This document shows positions 35,175 to 43,637 of a stretch of 64,000 nucleotides of DNA, piece by piece. The notes under the pieces are model-generated. The model made no database searches and had not been told where the DNA came from. It worked only from the letters and a program-made list of their open reading frames with translations. The stretch spans positions 992,001-1,056,000 of the forward strand of contig NZ_WBOF01000001.1 in assembly GCF_009569385.1 (NCBI RefSeq), given 5' to 3'. Position 1 is the first letter of the stretch. Every line of letters starts with the position of its first letter. This stretch comes from Streptomyces kaniharaensis. Its GTDB lineage: Bacteria; Actinomycetota; Actinomycetes; Streptomycetales; Streptomycetaceae. The translations under genes and the position numbers were made by a program.

Positions 35175-36107
35175 ATGACGACGAGGGGGACGCAGGGCGT
35201 GGAACTGGCCGTCCGGTGCGACGACTGCGGGGGCACGGCCAGGCGGCACCTCGGACAGTTCGTCCGGGGACGGGAGTTGTGGTGGGACGCCGAGCTGTCC
35301 TGTCCGCACTGCGGGGCGGCCCGGTGTGAGCACGCGGGCCCGGAACCGGCGCCGGAGGAGGTCCGGGAGGCACTGCTGATGGCGCACGGGCCGGCCCGGC
35401 TGCGACCGGCCGGACCGTCGGTCGACCCGGTGGCGGCGATGCGGGCGTTCCGCGAGGAGGCAGGTGTCTCGCTCGGCCGGGCGCGCGAACTCCTCGCCGA
35501 GTTCCGCCAGTTAGGCCTGACCGGGACGGCCGCCGAGATGGCGATCCGCCGACTGCGGTTGCGCGACCACGGAGTCCCGGCAGAGGTGGTGGACGGCCCG
35601 GGCCGGGCGTACCGGCACGTGGGGCCGCCGGAGTTGTGGAACGGCGGCGGCCCCGGCGGCCGACTGCTGCGGACGCCCGCCGAGTTCGCCACCTGGGTGG
35701 GTGAGCGGACGGCGGCGGAGCTCGCGGAGCCGTTCACGTTCGTCGTCGACCTCGCGGGACCGCTGCGCCTCGCCCCGCGCCGCAGCGAGCATGTGGCCTG
35801 CGCGGGCGGCGCGTTGGTGCTGAGCGCCGGGGAGATCGGGTTCCGGCGGGAAGGTGGTGGCTGGGCGGCCGAGGAGATCAGCAATCAGTCCACCGGCTAC
35901 TGCCCGGACGTGGCCTCCTGGCCCGCCGTCGCCTCCGCCCTGGACCGGATCGGGGTGAGCCGCCCCGGCGGGTTCACGCACGAGGTGGTGTTCCGCCACT
36001 GCCCGGGCTGCGAGCGGCACAACATCGTCCGCGAGGGGCATTTCGTCTGCGTGTTCTGCGACGGCGACCTGCCCGGGCACTGGAACGTCGACGACGGGGC
36101 GCCGTAG
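35175..36107 (+). CDS. Zinc-ribbon hypothetical protein with a TTA codon
   Basis: 310 residues with Cys pairs at both ends: CDDCGG (15-20) with CPHCGAARC (43-51), and CPGCERHN...CVFCDGD near the C-terminus. The middle has FREEAGVSLGRARELLAEFR and ELWNGGGPGG. I do not recognise the family. Residue Leu113 is encoded by TTA (35511-35513), the rare codon read by bldA tRNA in streptomycetes, so production may be limited to late growth. The message looks leaderless. Followed by the SUKH-4 gene on the same strand, 93 bases later. Confidence 0.72.
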   Translation: MTTRGTQGVELAVRCDDCGGTARRHLGQFVRGRELWWDAELSCPHCGAARCEHAGPEPAPEEVREALLMAHGPARLRPAGPSVDPVAAMRAFREEAGVSLGRARELLAEFRQLGLTGTAAEMAIRRLRLRDHGVPAEVVDGPGRAYRHVGPPELWNGGGPGGRLLRTPAEFATWVGERTAAELAEPFTFVVDLAGPLRLAPRRSEHVACAGGALVLSAGEIGFRREGGGWAAEEISNQSTGYCPDVASWPAVASALDRIGVSRPGGFTHEVVFRHCPGCERHNIVREGHFVCVFCDGDLPGHWNVDDGAP

Positions 36108-36200
36108 CAGCCGCGGGGCCGGTACCGGGGGTGTCGAGGGTGTCAGGGGTGACCGCTAGGGTCGAGGGGTCAGGGGTCGTACGGCGAGGAGTGAGGTCGC

Positions 36201-37379
36201 GTGGGGTTCGGGCGGGTGGCGGCCGGGGAGCTGCCGGCAGAGGTGGTGCACGCGCGGAGCCGGGAGTTCCTGGTACGGGAGGGGCTGCCACCGGCGGGGG
36301 CGTTCCTGGACTTCGGGCGGCTGGGGGCCGGGCCGTTGGAGCCGCTGGACCGGCTGGATCCGCTGCACGGCATACCGGAGGCCGGGCGGCTGTTCGTGCT
36401 GGGTGAGACGGAGTACTGCGCGCATTTCGCGAGCTCCGGCAATCCGGTGCTGCTGGACGGCGTGACCGGCGAGGTGTTCCTGGCGAAGGTGGTCGGCGGG
36501 CAGCTGGAGCGGGACGTGCTGGCCTCGGATCTGCCCGCGCTGGCCGGGCTGGTGCGGGAGGTCGAGGCGGTGGCCGAGGCGGCCCGGCAGGGAGACGCGC
36601 GGGGTGGGCGGCGTGGGCCGGCCGTGGTCGCCGAGGTGATGGCGGCGGCCGATCGGCACTTGCGGGAGCTGGACCCGAAGCTGTTCGGGCAGTCCGACGT
36701 GCCGCCCGCGCACTGGGGGACGGCGCTGCTGGTGCGGGCATTGGGCTGGGGTGCGCTGCCGGGTGGTCCGGACGGCCCCGCGTACGAGATCGGCCCGGAG
36801 CTGGTGGCGGAGATCGCGACGCTGACGGACGAGGGCCTGGTGCACCGCTACCGGCCGGAGGAGCTGCCACCGGGGCTGGTGCACGAGCCGACGCGGCGGC
36901 TGCTGACCGAGATCGGCCTGCCGCTGGGCGGAGCGATGTTCGGGGTGTCGGAGGAGCCGCTGGTGACCATGGCGGAGGCGTATCCGGAGTACTTCGACGG
37001 CGAGGAGGAGCGCCCGTACCAGCGGGACTTCCTGGCGCTCGGGCACTGGCCGACGGATCTGACAATCGCCCTGGACGGGGTGACGGGCCGGCTGGAGCTG
37101 CCGGACTGGTACGACGACGGCGAGCCGGAGGCCTACCTCAACCGTGACCTGTCGGCCCTGCTCTACGCGCTGTGGACGTACGAGCGGCTGCGTGCCGAGT
37201 GGGAGCACTGGGACTACGGGGTCGGCCGCTCCACCTGGGCCGTGTTCGACCCGCAGTCGCTGCTGAGCGCCGCGGTGGACGGGGTGGTGGAGGCCGTCGA
37301 CCCGGAGGCGTTCGCCACGCCCGGGCGGTCGTGGCGGCTGCTCGCGGAGGACGCGCACATGGGCGGCCTGCTGGGGTGA
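36201..37379 (+). CDS. SUKH-4 immunity-type protein, two tandem domains
   Basis: 392 residues. The first copy begins ARSREFLVREGLPPAGAFLDF and includes LFVLGETEYCAHFASSGNPVLLDGVTGEV. The second begins PTRRLLTEIGLPLGGAMFG and includes FLALGHWPTDLTIALDGVTGRLELPD, then LNRDLSALLYALWTYERL. These are SUKH-4 features (SMI1/KNR4-related immunity proteins against nucleic-acid deaminase and other toxins). GTG start with GAGGAGTGAGG. No toxin is adjacent, so it may be an orphan immunity protein or have a house-keeping use. Confidence 0.75.
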   Translation: MGFGRVAAGELPAEVVHARSREFLVREGLPPAGAFLDFGRLGAGPLEPLDRLDPLHGIPEAGRLFVLGETEYCAHFASSGNPVLLDGVTGEVFLAKVVGGQLERDVLASDLPALAGLVREVEAVAEAARQGDARGGRRGPAVVAEVMAAADRHLRELDPKLFGQSDVPPAHWGTALLVRALGWGALPGGPDGPAYEIGPELVAEIATLTDEGLVHRYRPEELPPGLVHEPTRRLLTEIGLPLGGAMFGVSEEPLVTMAEAYPEYFDGEEERPYQRDFLALGHWPTDLTIALDGVTGRLELPDWYDDGEPEAYLNRDLSALLYALWTYERLRAEWEHWDYGVGRSTWAVFDPQSLLSAAVDGVVEAVDPEAFATPGRSWRLLAEDAHMGGLLG

Positions 37380-37534
37380 TCCCGGCTGCCGCCCGGGGCT
37401 GCCGGCGGTGCGGACACGATGGGTGGGCGGCCGACCGTGTGGCTGCCGCGTCCGCCTCCTGTCCCCGTCGTACCGCTGCTGCGCCGCCGTCGGCGCGGGC
37501 GGAGTCGGGCCGGTCCCGCCCGCCGGTGGGCCGG

Positions 37535-37540
37535 TACGCT
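37535..37540 (+). promoter_or_regulatory. -10 element for a leaderless mRNA at 37547
   Basis: TACGCT ends six bases before the GTG start at 37547, with no SD between. Confidence 0.4.
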
Positions 37541-37546
37541 GCCCCG

Positions 37547-37921
37547 GTGACGAACATCCGTACGGCAGCCGGGCGAAGACGGGCGGTCCTGCTCGGGATC
37601 GGCGCCGCGCTTCCCCTAGCGGGGGCGGGCGCCGTGTACGACGCGCTGTACGTGCGGTCGCTGGACTTCGGGGAGCGCTGCGAGCGGGGCCTGGTGTCCG
37701 GCGGCGGGCAGTTGCTGGAGACGGGTGCCTCGTGGCTGCCGCCGGACGCGTGGTGCCGGTTCGAGGACGGGAGCGTGTCGACCACTCCGTTCTGGGCGCT
37801 GCTGCTGTTCTACTCCCTGCTGACGGTCACCGTCTGGGCGGTGACGGCGCTGCTGCGGGCCCGCGATCCGCGCCCACGGCCCGGGCTGGACTGGCAGTCG
37901 GAGCACGGCCCGAGCTGGTGA
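37547..37921 (+). CDS. Small two-helix membrane protein, unknown function
   Basis: 124 residues with hydrophobic segments AVLLGIGAALPLAGAGAVYDAL near the start and FWALLLFYSLLTVTVWAVTALL near the end. Two Cys residues (GERCERGL and DAWCRFEDG) in the external loop could form a disulfide. The GTG start and the -10 element six bases before it suggest a leaderless transcript. Family not recognised. Confidence 0.6.
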   Translation: MTNIRTAAGRRRAVLLGIGAALPLAGAGAVYDALYVRSLDFGERCERGLVSGGGQLLETGASWLPPDAWCRFEDGSVSTTPFWALLLFYSLLTVTVWAVTALLRARDPRPRPGLDWQSEHGPSW

Positions 37922-37997
37922 CCACGGGCGATACGCCGATGACGGGTTTCGCGGCGGCGGTGGCGAGCGCGGTGCGGGTATGGAGCTCGGACTTCAT
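37827..37997 (-). CDS. Possible 56-residue protein antisense to the upstream gene end
   Basis: An ATG frame beginning MKSELHTRTALATAAAKP is preceded by a perfect AGGAGG four bases upstream. It runs antisense across the 3' end of the 37547 gene and becomes Pro/Arg/Ala-rich. The first 29 codons lie outside any other gene. Either a small real gene or a chance SD; no family match known to me. Confidence 0.25.
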   Translation of the reverse strand: MKSELHTRTALATAAAKPVIGVSPVVTSSGRAPTASPARAVGADRGPAAAPSPPRR

Positions 37998-38134
37998 CGG
38001 ACCTCCTGCTGCGGAGAGGTAAGTCCGGTTCCGGTGAACTCACTCTCTCGGGGACAAGGCTGCGGCGGAATTCGTTCGCGAGAGCCGATTCGTTCGAGAG
38101 AAGGGAAGGGCGGGGCGCACCGGCGCTCGCGTCC

Positions 38135-39148
38135 ATGCACAGCGATACGGGGGAGCTCTACCGGAGGTTCGCGGAGCGGGAAGCCCGCGGCAACTCGGCG
38201 ATCTATCAGGAGCTGGCCGAACGCGTCGCCGGGGACGGGGAGTTGCGCGCGCCCGTGGACGATCTGCCGGCCGCCAAGCGGCAGCCGAACCTGCTGTTCG
38301 GCGCGGTCCGCTACCTGGGCGGGCCGGTGACCGAGGGCTATCCGACCTTCCGAGCGTGGGTGTCGGCGCACTGGGATGAGATCTCGGCGACCATGCTGGC
38401 GCGGCGGACGCAGACCAACGAGGCCGGCCGGTGCGCCACCCTGCTGCCGCTGCTGGCAGCGCTGCCGGGGCCGCTCGCGCTGATCGAGGTGGGCGCCTCG
38501 GCGGGGCTCTTCCCGCACCCGGACCGGTATAGGTACCGGTACGTGACGGAGGCTGCGGGGCCGGTGGCTCCGGTGGCCGAGTTCGGCGCCGAGGCGGGCT
38601 CGGTCACGCTGGAGTGCACGGTGAGCGGGCCGGTGCCGCTCCCGCCGGTGCTGCGGGAGCGGCTGCCCGAGGTGGTGTGGCGGGCCGGCATCGACCTCAA
38701 CCCGCTGGACGTCCGCGCCGAGGACGACGTGCGCCGGCTGGAGGCGCTGGTCTGGCCCGAGCAGACCCACCGGCTGGACCGGCTGCGCGGCGCCGTCCGG
38801 ATCGCCCGGGCCGAGCCGCCCGAGCTGGTGCGCGGCGATCTCAACGCGGCGGTACGGGAGTTGGTGGCGCGCGTGCCCGCCGGAGCGACCCCGGTGGTGT
38901 TCCACAGCGCGGTGCTCGCCTACCTACCGCCGGCAGAACGGGAGGAGTTCGCGGCGACGATGCGCGACCTGCCCGGGCACTGGATCTCCAACGAGGCGAT
39001 CCTGGTGCTCCCTGCCGCCGAACGGCGGCTCCCCCGGCCGGCGCCCGCCCGGTCCGGGCTGTTCACACTCGCCCTGGACGAACGGCCGGTGGCGTTCACC
39101 GGGCCGCACGGCCAGTTGCTGGACTGGTTCGGCGAGTCGGGGGCGTAG
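38135..39148 (+). CDS. DUF2332 family protein
   Basis: 337 residues. It has YRRFAEREARGNSAIYQELAERVAGD at the start, LALIEVGASAGLFPHPDRYRYRY in the middle, VVWRAGIDLNPLDVRAEDDVRRLEALVWPEQTHRLDRL and VVFHSAVLAYLPPAEREEF. These are the diagnostic blocks of DUF2332, an actinobacterial/proteobacterial family with a methyltransferase-like GASAG loop but no known function. ATG start, weak SD: GAAGGGAAGG lies far upstream. Confidence 0.88.
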   Translation: MHSDTGELYRRFAEREARGNSAIYQELAERVAGDGELRAPVDDLPAAKRQPNLLFGAVRYLGGPVTEGYPTFRAWVSAHWDEISATMLARRTQTNEAGRCATLLPLLAALPGPLALIEVGASAGLFPHPDRYRYRYVTEAAGPVAPVAEFGAEAGSVTLECTVSGPVPLPPVLRERLPEVVWRAGIDLNPLDVRAEDDVRRLEALVWPEQTHRLDRLRGAVRIARAEPPELVRGDLNAAVRELVARVPAGATPVVFHSAVLAYLPPAEREEFAATMRDLPGHWISNEAILVLPAAERRLPRPAPARSGLFTLALDERPVAFTGPHGQLLDWFGESGA

Positions 39149-39188
39149 CACCTCGACGTACGGTTCGAAACGCGGTCGGCATTCGGGC

Positions 39189-39219
39189 TTGAAGCTGCCG
39201 CAACGGCAGCTTCTACCGT
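39189..39219 (+). promoter_or_regulatory. MerR-type promoter with perfect 10-bp dyad
   Basis: -35 TTGAAG (39189-39194) and -10 TACCGT (39214-39219) are separated by exactly 19 bp. A perfect dyad, GAAGCTGCCG-CAA-CGGCAGCTTC (39191-39213), fills that spacer. This is textbook MerR activation geometry and predicts autoregulation of the TipA-like gene. Confidence 0.8.
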
Positions 39220-39280
39220 CGTGACCAGGGCCGGAGAACCGGCCCGATGAGAGCGAACGCGAGGGAGAGGGAGGGCGGCC

Positions 39281-40042
39281 ATGGCCTGGCCGATCGCAGA
39301 GGTCGCCCGGATGTCGGGTGTGACCGCCCGGACGCTGCGGCACTACGACGAGATCGGGCTGCTGCCACCGGCGTGGATCGGCTCCAACGGCCACCGCTAC
39401 TACGAGGAGCGGCAGTTGCTGCAGCTGCAGCAGATCCTCGTGCTGCGGGCACTGGGCGTGGGGTTGCCCGAGATCGCCCGGATCCTGGGCGATCAGGTGG
39501 ACGAACTGGAGGCCCTGCGGAGCCACCACGACCGGCTGCTCGCCGAACGCGACCGGCTGGACGCCCTGGCCGCCACCGTCTCCCGCACGATCGCCGAACT
39601 GGAACAGTCCAGGAAGGACGGCACGCCCATGACCAGCATCAACCGCCCGGAGAACCTGTTCGAGGGCATCCAGCACACCGACGTCGAGGACAGCCTGCGC
39701 GACTTCCCCGAGCACGCCGAGGCGGCCCTGCGGGCGACCGCCGCGATGAGCCAGGCCGAGGTCGAGGCCGGACAGCGCGAGCGGACCACCCAGATGATCA
39801 GGCTGGCGGAGCTCATGACGGCCGGTCACCCGGCGGACGCCGAGCCGGTACAGCGCAGGATCGACACCGAGTACCGGGCACTCACGGCCCTCCGCCCGGT
39901 CTCCGTCGAGGAGTACCGCGCGATCGCGCGCGCCGTTGTGGAGAACGCTCAGTGGCGGGCCGCGTACGAGGCCATCGCCCCGGGCCTGGCCGCGTACCAG
40001 CGGGCCGCAATGGAGGCGTACGCGGTGGCGCGGCTGTCCTGA
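39281..40042 (+). CDS. TipA-like MerR family regulator
   Basis: 253 residues. HTH: WPIAEVARMSGVTARTLRHYDEIGLLPPAW and coil through about residue 115. The C-terminal half (RPENLFEGIQHTDVEDSLRD, EYRALTALRPVSVEEYRAIARAVVENAQWRAAYEAIAPGLAAYQ) resembles the TipAS antibiotic-recognition fold that captures thiopeptides, but the Cys used by TipAS is not obvious. Likely a multidrug-sensing autoregulator. It uses the perfect dyad promoter at 39189. Confidence 0.85.
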   Translation: MAWPIAEVARMSGVTARTLRHYDEIGLLPPAWIGSNGHRYYEERQLLQLQQILVLRALGVGLPEIARILGDQVDELEALRSHHDRLLAERDRLDALAATVSRTIAELEQSRKDGTPMTSINRPENLFEGIQHTDVEDSLRDFPEHAEAALRATAAMSQAEVEAGQRERTTQMIRLAELMTAGHPADAEPVQRRIDTEYRALTALRPVSVEEYRAIARAVVENAQWRAAYEAIAPGLAAYQRAAMEAYAVARLS

Positions 40043-40135
40043 GCCCACCGGCCCGGACCCCCGTGACTCGGGGCATCACGGCGCCGCACTGCTCGGCGGC
40101 GACCGCTCGGGGGACGGCCGCCGCCGGGCAACGGC

Positions 40136-40211
40136 GGCTTGGGGCCGACCACTTCGGCTCGGGACCGGGCCGCTTCGGCTTGGGGGCGACCACTTCGGCT
40201 GGGACCGGGCC
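40136..40211. repeat. Two 35-bp imperfect direct repeats
   Basis: The segments 40136-40171 and 40177-40211 both read GGCTTGGGG(C/G)CGACCACTTC then GGCT(C)GGGACCGGGCC, with one substitution and one indel. They lie between a convergent gene pair and are not coding. Confidence 0.65.
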
Positions 40212-40215
40212 TTTC

Positions 40216-40239
40216 CCGTGGGCAGGGGCGGGCCCACGG
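40216..40239. terminator. Terminator between TipA-like and ABC permease genes
   Basis: CCGTGGGC (40216-40223) and GCCCACGG (40232-40239) form a perfect 8-bp stem with an 8-base loop, 31 bases from the permease stop. A TTT precedes on the left, suiting the minus-strand transcript. Confidence 0.55.
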
Positions 40240-40269
40240 AAACGGCCCTCAGGCCGCCGTCCTCCCGCC

Positions 40270-42678
40270 TCACTCGGTGCGCAGCGCCGTGACCGTCCGA
40301 GTGCGGGCCGCCCAGGTGGCGGGCAGGAGGGCACCGAGCAGCGCCAGCACCAGGCCGCCGAGTATGAGCGGCCCCACCACCGACGGGTCGAACACGGCCA
40401 GGTCCGCCTCGGGCACTCCGACCCCGGCGGCGTGCGCCATCGCCGGCATCACCCAGTGGTGCACCACGATCCCGATCGGGACCCCGACCAGCCCTGCGAC
40501 CAGCCCGCTCCCGCAGACCGAGGCGAGCACCATCCCGACCGTCTGCCGGGGCGACATCCCGAGCGCCTTGAGCACCCCGAGGTCGTGCACCCGCTCCCGG
40601 GTGTCCAGCAGCACCGTGTTGAGGACGCCGAGGCCTGCCACGGCCACCAGCAGCAGAGTGAGCGTCCCGGCGAGGGTGTTCATCGCCAGCATGACGATGC
40701 TGAGGTGCGTCCCGCCCTGCTCGGCGGTCAGGCCCAGCGGCCGGACGGCGGCGTCGAGCGCGTCGGCGTACGCCTTCGCGTCGGTGCCCGGGGCGAGGTC
40801 GATGTGGAACCCGACCGCTTCGGTGTGGACCGCCGAGTCGAGCTCGTTCAGCGCGGCCCGGTCGACGAACACCAGGTCGTCCGGGGACAACATCTCTCCG
40901 CTGATTCGTACCGGGGTGGAGTGCCCGTGGTCGGTGAGGGTGATGGTGTCGCCGACCTTCACCTTGTTGGCGCGGAGGAAGGCCGAGCCGACCACCGCCT
41001 CGCCGGGGCCCTGGAACCAGCGACCGGAGATCATCTGGTAGCCACTCCAGGAGGCGTCACCGGAGAAGGCGATCACCTCGGAGCGCCCGGTGTTCCCGGC
41101 CACGGCGACCGACGTCGGGACGCTGCTGTACCAGGCCCGGGTGCCGGGGCCGGCGTTGATCGCCTTGGCCACGGCCGCCTCGTCCAGGTGGTCGGCGGGC
41201 TTCACGGAGCCGTCGATCGGGGCCTCGACCACGACCTTGCCCGCATGCTCGGCCGTCAGGCCGTCCTGGAAGGCGCTGAGGGAGAGCGTGAGGCCGACGC
41301 AGAGGGTGACCCCGGCGGTGCCGAGCACCACCGCGGCGGCCGTGGTAGCCGAGCGGGCCGGGCGGTTGAACGGGCTCGCCAGCCCGAGGTTCAGAGTGCG
41401 CGGCACCGGCAGCCGGTCGATCAGCCGCCGGATCCCGGCCACGAGGCCCGAAGCTCCCGTCCGGGCCTCACCGCCGCAGGCTCCCTCGCCTCGGGCGGCT
41501 GTGCCCCGGGCGCCCGGGGCCGTCCGGCCGACCGCGAGCGCCTCCACCGTACGCAGTCGCCCGGCGCGCAGGGCGGGCAGCAGCGTAGTGGCCGTCACTG
41601 CGGCCAGGGCGACGGCCGGAACGGCGAAGTCCACCCAGAGCGGGATGCCGAGCAGGCCGCCGCGCAGGGCCTTGTGGGCCATTCCGAGGACGGGCACGGA
41701 CAGCAGGTTGCCGCCGAGGACGCCGAGCGCCGTGCCGATCCCGGCGGGGATCAGCGCCTGGCCGACGTAGGCGCGCGCCACCTGGGCCGGGGTGAAACCG
41801 AGCGACTTGAGGATGCCGATCCGCCGCGTGGCGGCGCTGACGGCGCCGCTGACCACGACGCCGATGATCAGCACCGACATGGCGAGCCCGAGCACCCCGA
41901 AGGCCGTCACGAACGGGACGAAGGTCGAGGCCGTCCGGTTGGCCTCCGCCTGGGCCGGCCGGTACGAGGTGGCCCTGGCGAGCGCGCCGCCCGGCATCGC
42001 GGCGGTGAGGGCGGCGTGGTCGGCGTCCACCTCGGCGTCGGTGCCGGCGTGGGCGAAGCGGTAGAGGTACTGGAGGGCGGGCGCCGTGCCGGGTGCGGTG
42101 AGCGCGGGGACCTGCTCGGGGGCGATCCAGCCGTCCGCGCTCCAGGAGACGGAGGCGGCGAGGCCGACGACCTTGAGCGTCGGGTGGCCGGGCAGGTCCG
42201 GGAACGTCATGCTGTCGCCGATGGCCAGCGGGGAGTGGCCGTCCAGGAACACCACCTCGCCGGGGCCGGCCAACCAGCGGCCCTGGGTGATGCGCAGGCC
42301 GTCCATCGGGCCGTCCTGCGCGCGGCCGACCAGCGTCATCGGTGGGAGCAGGCTGCCGGGTGGCGGGATCTCGGTGTCCTGGCCGGCTCGCGCCTGGACG
42401 GTGAGCGCCGGGTAGGGGCCCGCCGACGCCGTCACGCCGGGCGTGTGGGCCGTCGCGGCGAGTTGTGCGGGGCTCGCCTTGGCGGGGTCGTACAGCACGT
42501 TGAGGTGCGCGCCGTGCTGGTCGGCGAAGGATCTCTGGTAGGGCCCCTGGGAGGCGACCAGCAGCCCCGTCGCGAGGATGCACGCCGTCACGGACATCAT
42601 CGTGGTGAGCACCATGACCAGGGTCTGCACCCGCTTGCGGCCGACCCCGGCCCGGACCACCTTGCTCAGCGCGTTCAT
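40270..42678 (-). CDS. FtsX-family ABC transporter permease
   Basis: 802 residues. An N-terminal membrane segment (about 18-45) is followed by a large external domain (50-260), a three-helix FtsX block (about 268-400, with ATRRIGILKSLGFTPAQV), a second external domain and a C-terminal FtsX block containing RERVHDLGVLKALGMSPRQTVGM. The two FtsX blocks with ILKSLG/VLKALG signatures define the MacB/LolC-type permease. Start overlaps the ATPase stop as ATGA. With the ATPase it forms an exporter or lipoprotein/antibiotic-release system controlled by the adjacent two-component genes. Confidence 0.9.
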   Translation of the reverse strand: MNALSKVVRAGVGRKRVQTLVMVLTTMMSVTACILATGLLVASQGPYQRSFADQHGAHLNVLYDPAKASPAQLAATAHTPGVTASAGPYPALTVQARAGQDTEIPPPGSLLPPMTLVGRAQDGPMDGLRITQGRWLAGPGEVVFLDGHSPLAIGDSMTFPDLPGHPTLKVVGLAASVSWSADGWIAPEQVPALTAPGTAPALQYLYRFAHAGTDAEVDADHAALTAAMPGGALARATSYRPAQAEANRTASTFVPFVTAFGVLGLAMSVLIIGVVVSGAVSAATRRIGILKSLGFTPAQVARAYVGQALIPAGIGTALGVLGGNLLSVPVLGMAHKALRGGLLGIPLWVDFAVPAVALAAVTATTLLPALRAGRLRTVEALAVGRTAPGARGTAARGEGACGGEARTGASGLVAGIRRLIDRLPVPRTLNLGLASPFNRPARSATTAAAVVLGTAGVTLCVGLTLSLSAFQDGLTAEHAGKVVVEAPIDGSVKPADHLDEAAVAKAINAGPGTRAWYSSVPTSVAVAGNTGRSEVIAFSGDASWSGYQMISGRWFQGPGEAVVGSAFLRANKVKVGDTITLTDHGHSTPVRISGEMLSPDDLVFVDRAALNELDSAVHTEAVGFHIDLAPGTDAKAYADALDAAVRPLGLTAEQGGTHLSIVMLAMNTLAGTLTLLLVAVAGLGVLNTVLLDTRERVHDLGVLKALGMSPRQTVGMVLASVCGSGLVAGLVGVPIGIVVHHWVMPAMAHAAGVGVPEADLAVFDPSVVGPLILGGLVLALLGALLPATWAARTRTVTALRTE

Positions 42679-43388
42679 CGAACACCCCCGCCGGCGGGCG
42701 CGGTCGCGGTGTCCCGGACCAGCCGTCCGTCGAGCAGCTCGATCGTCCGGCTCGCACAGGCCTCGGCGAGCGCCGTGTCGTGGGTGACCAACAGGATCGT
42801 CTGGCCCTCCGCGTTGAGGCCGGTGAGCAGGTCCCGGACGTCGGCGGCCGAGGCGGTGTCCAGCGCGCCGGTCGGCTCGTCGGCGAGCAGCAACGGCGGG
42901 CGGTTCATCAACGCCCGTGCCACGGCGACGCGTTGGCGCTCGCCACCGGACAGTCGACCCGGGAGGGTCGCGGCGTGCCGGGCCACCCCGAGCCGCTCCA
43001 GCAGCTCGCCGGCCCGGGCACGGGCCTTCTCCCGCCGCAGCCCGGCCAGTTGGGCGGGGAGCAGCACGTTGTCCTCGACGGTCAGGTCGTCCAGCAGGTT
43101 GAAGAACTGGAAGACCATGCCGATCCGCGTCCGCCGGTACTCGGCCAGTGCGGCCTCGCCGAGCTCGTGGACGGCGAGGCCGTCCACCACCACACCGCCC
43201 TCGCTCGGGCGGTCGAGCCCGGCGATCAGGTTGAGCAGCGTCGACTTGCCGCTGCCGGACCGGCCGAGCACGGCCAGTGCCTCACCGGGCCGCACCTCCA
43301 GGTCGAACCCGGCCAGCGCCGGCCGGGCGGCCTCGGATCGGTCGTACGTCTTGCTGACGCCACGAATCTGGATGATCGGCGCACTCAC
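42675..43388 (-). CDS. ABC transporter ATP-binding protein (MacB/LolD type)
   Basis: 237 residues: Walker A LGRSGSGKSTLLN, Q-loop MVFQFFNLLDDLTVEDNV, signature LSGGERQRVAVARAL, Walker B LLLADEPTGALD, H-loop LVTHD. GTG start at 43388 with GGAGGG seven bases upstream. Transcribed first, coupled to the permease by ATGA. Divergent from the histidine kinase gene, with inverted repeats in the shared region. Confidence 0.92.
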   Translation of the reverse strand: MSAPIIQIRGVSKTYDRSEAARPALAGFDLEVRPGEALAVLGRSGSGKSTLLNLIAGLDRPSEGGVVVDGLAVHELGEAALAEYRRTRIGMVFQFFNLLDDLTVEDNVLLPAQLAGLRREKARARAGELLERLGVARHAATLPGRLSGGERQRVAVARALMNRPPLLLADEPTGALDTASAADVRDLLTGLNAEGQTILLVTHDTALAEACASRTIELLDGRLVRDTATAPAGGGVR

Positions 43389-43498
43389 AGGCGGGCCCTC
43401 CACGGTTCCGGGTCCGGCACCGGAAAGCCCGGGCCGGCTGACGGAACACGACGCTACGAACCGGCGGCCGGGGCCGGACAGCCGTCCAGACGGTGTCT

Positions 43499-43522
43499 CT
43501 GAGGTGTACTCAGATACACCTC
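43499..43522. promoter_or_regulatory. Nested inverted repeats in the ABC/two-component divergent region
   Basis: GAGGTGTA (43501-43508) and TACACCTC (43515-43522) form a perfect 8-bp dyad, overlapping a second one, CTGAG-GTGTA-CTCAG (43499-43513). It lies 111-134 bases upstream of the ATPase start and is a good binding site for the response regulator encoded nearby. Confidence 0.6.
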
Positions 43523-43637
43523 GGATTCGGGGTCCAGGCCTAGAGCGCAGCACCTCGGCGCCCCTGCAGACTGGGCCACCGGACGATCGACCGATCGACC
43601 ATGGGCCCTCGGGGCCACCGACGGAGAGGAGGCGCGG

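Noticed and set aside
39150-39180. GGTTCGAAAC resembling a tRNA T-arm
   Set aside because: No matching acceptor, D or anticodon stems could be folded around it.
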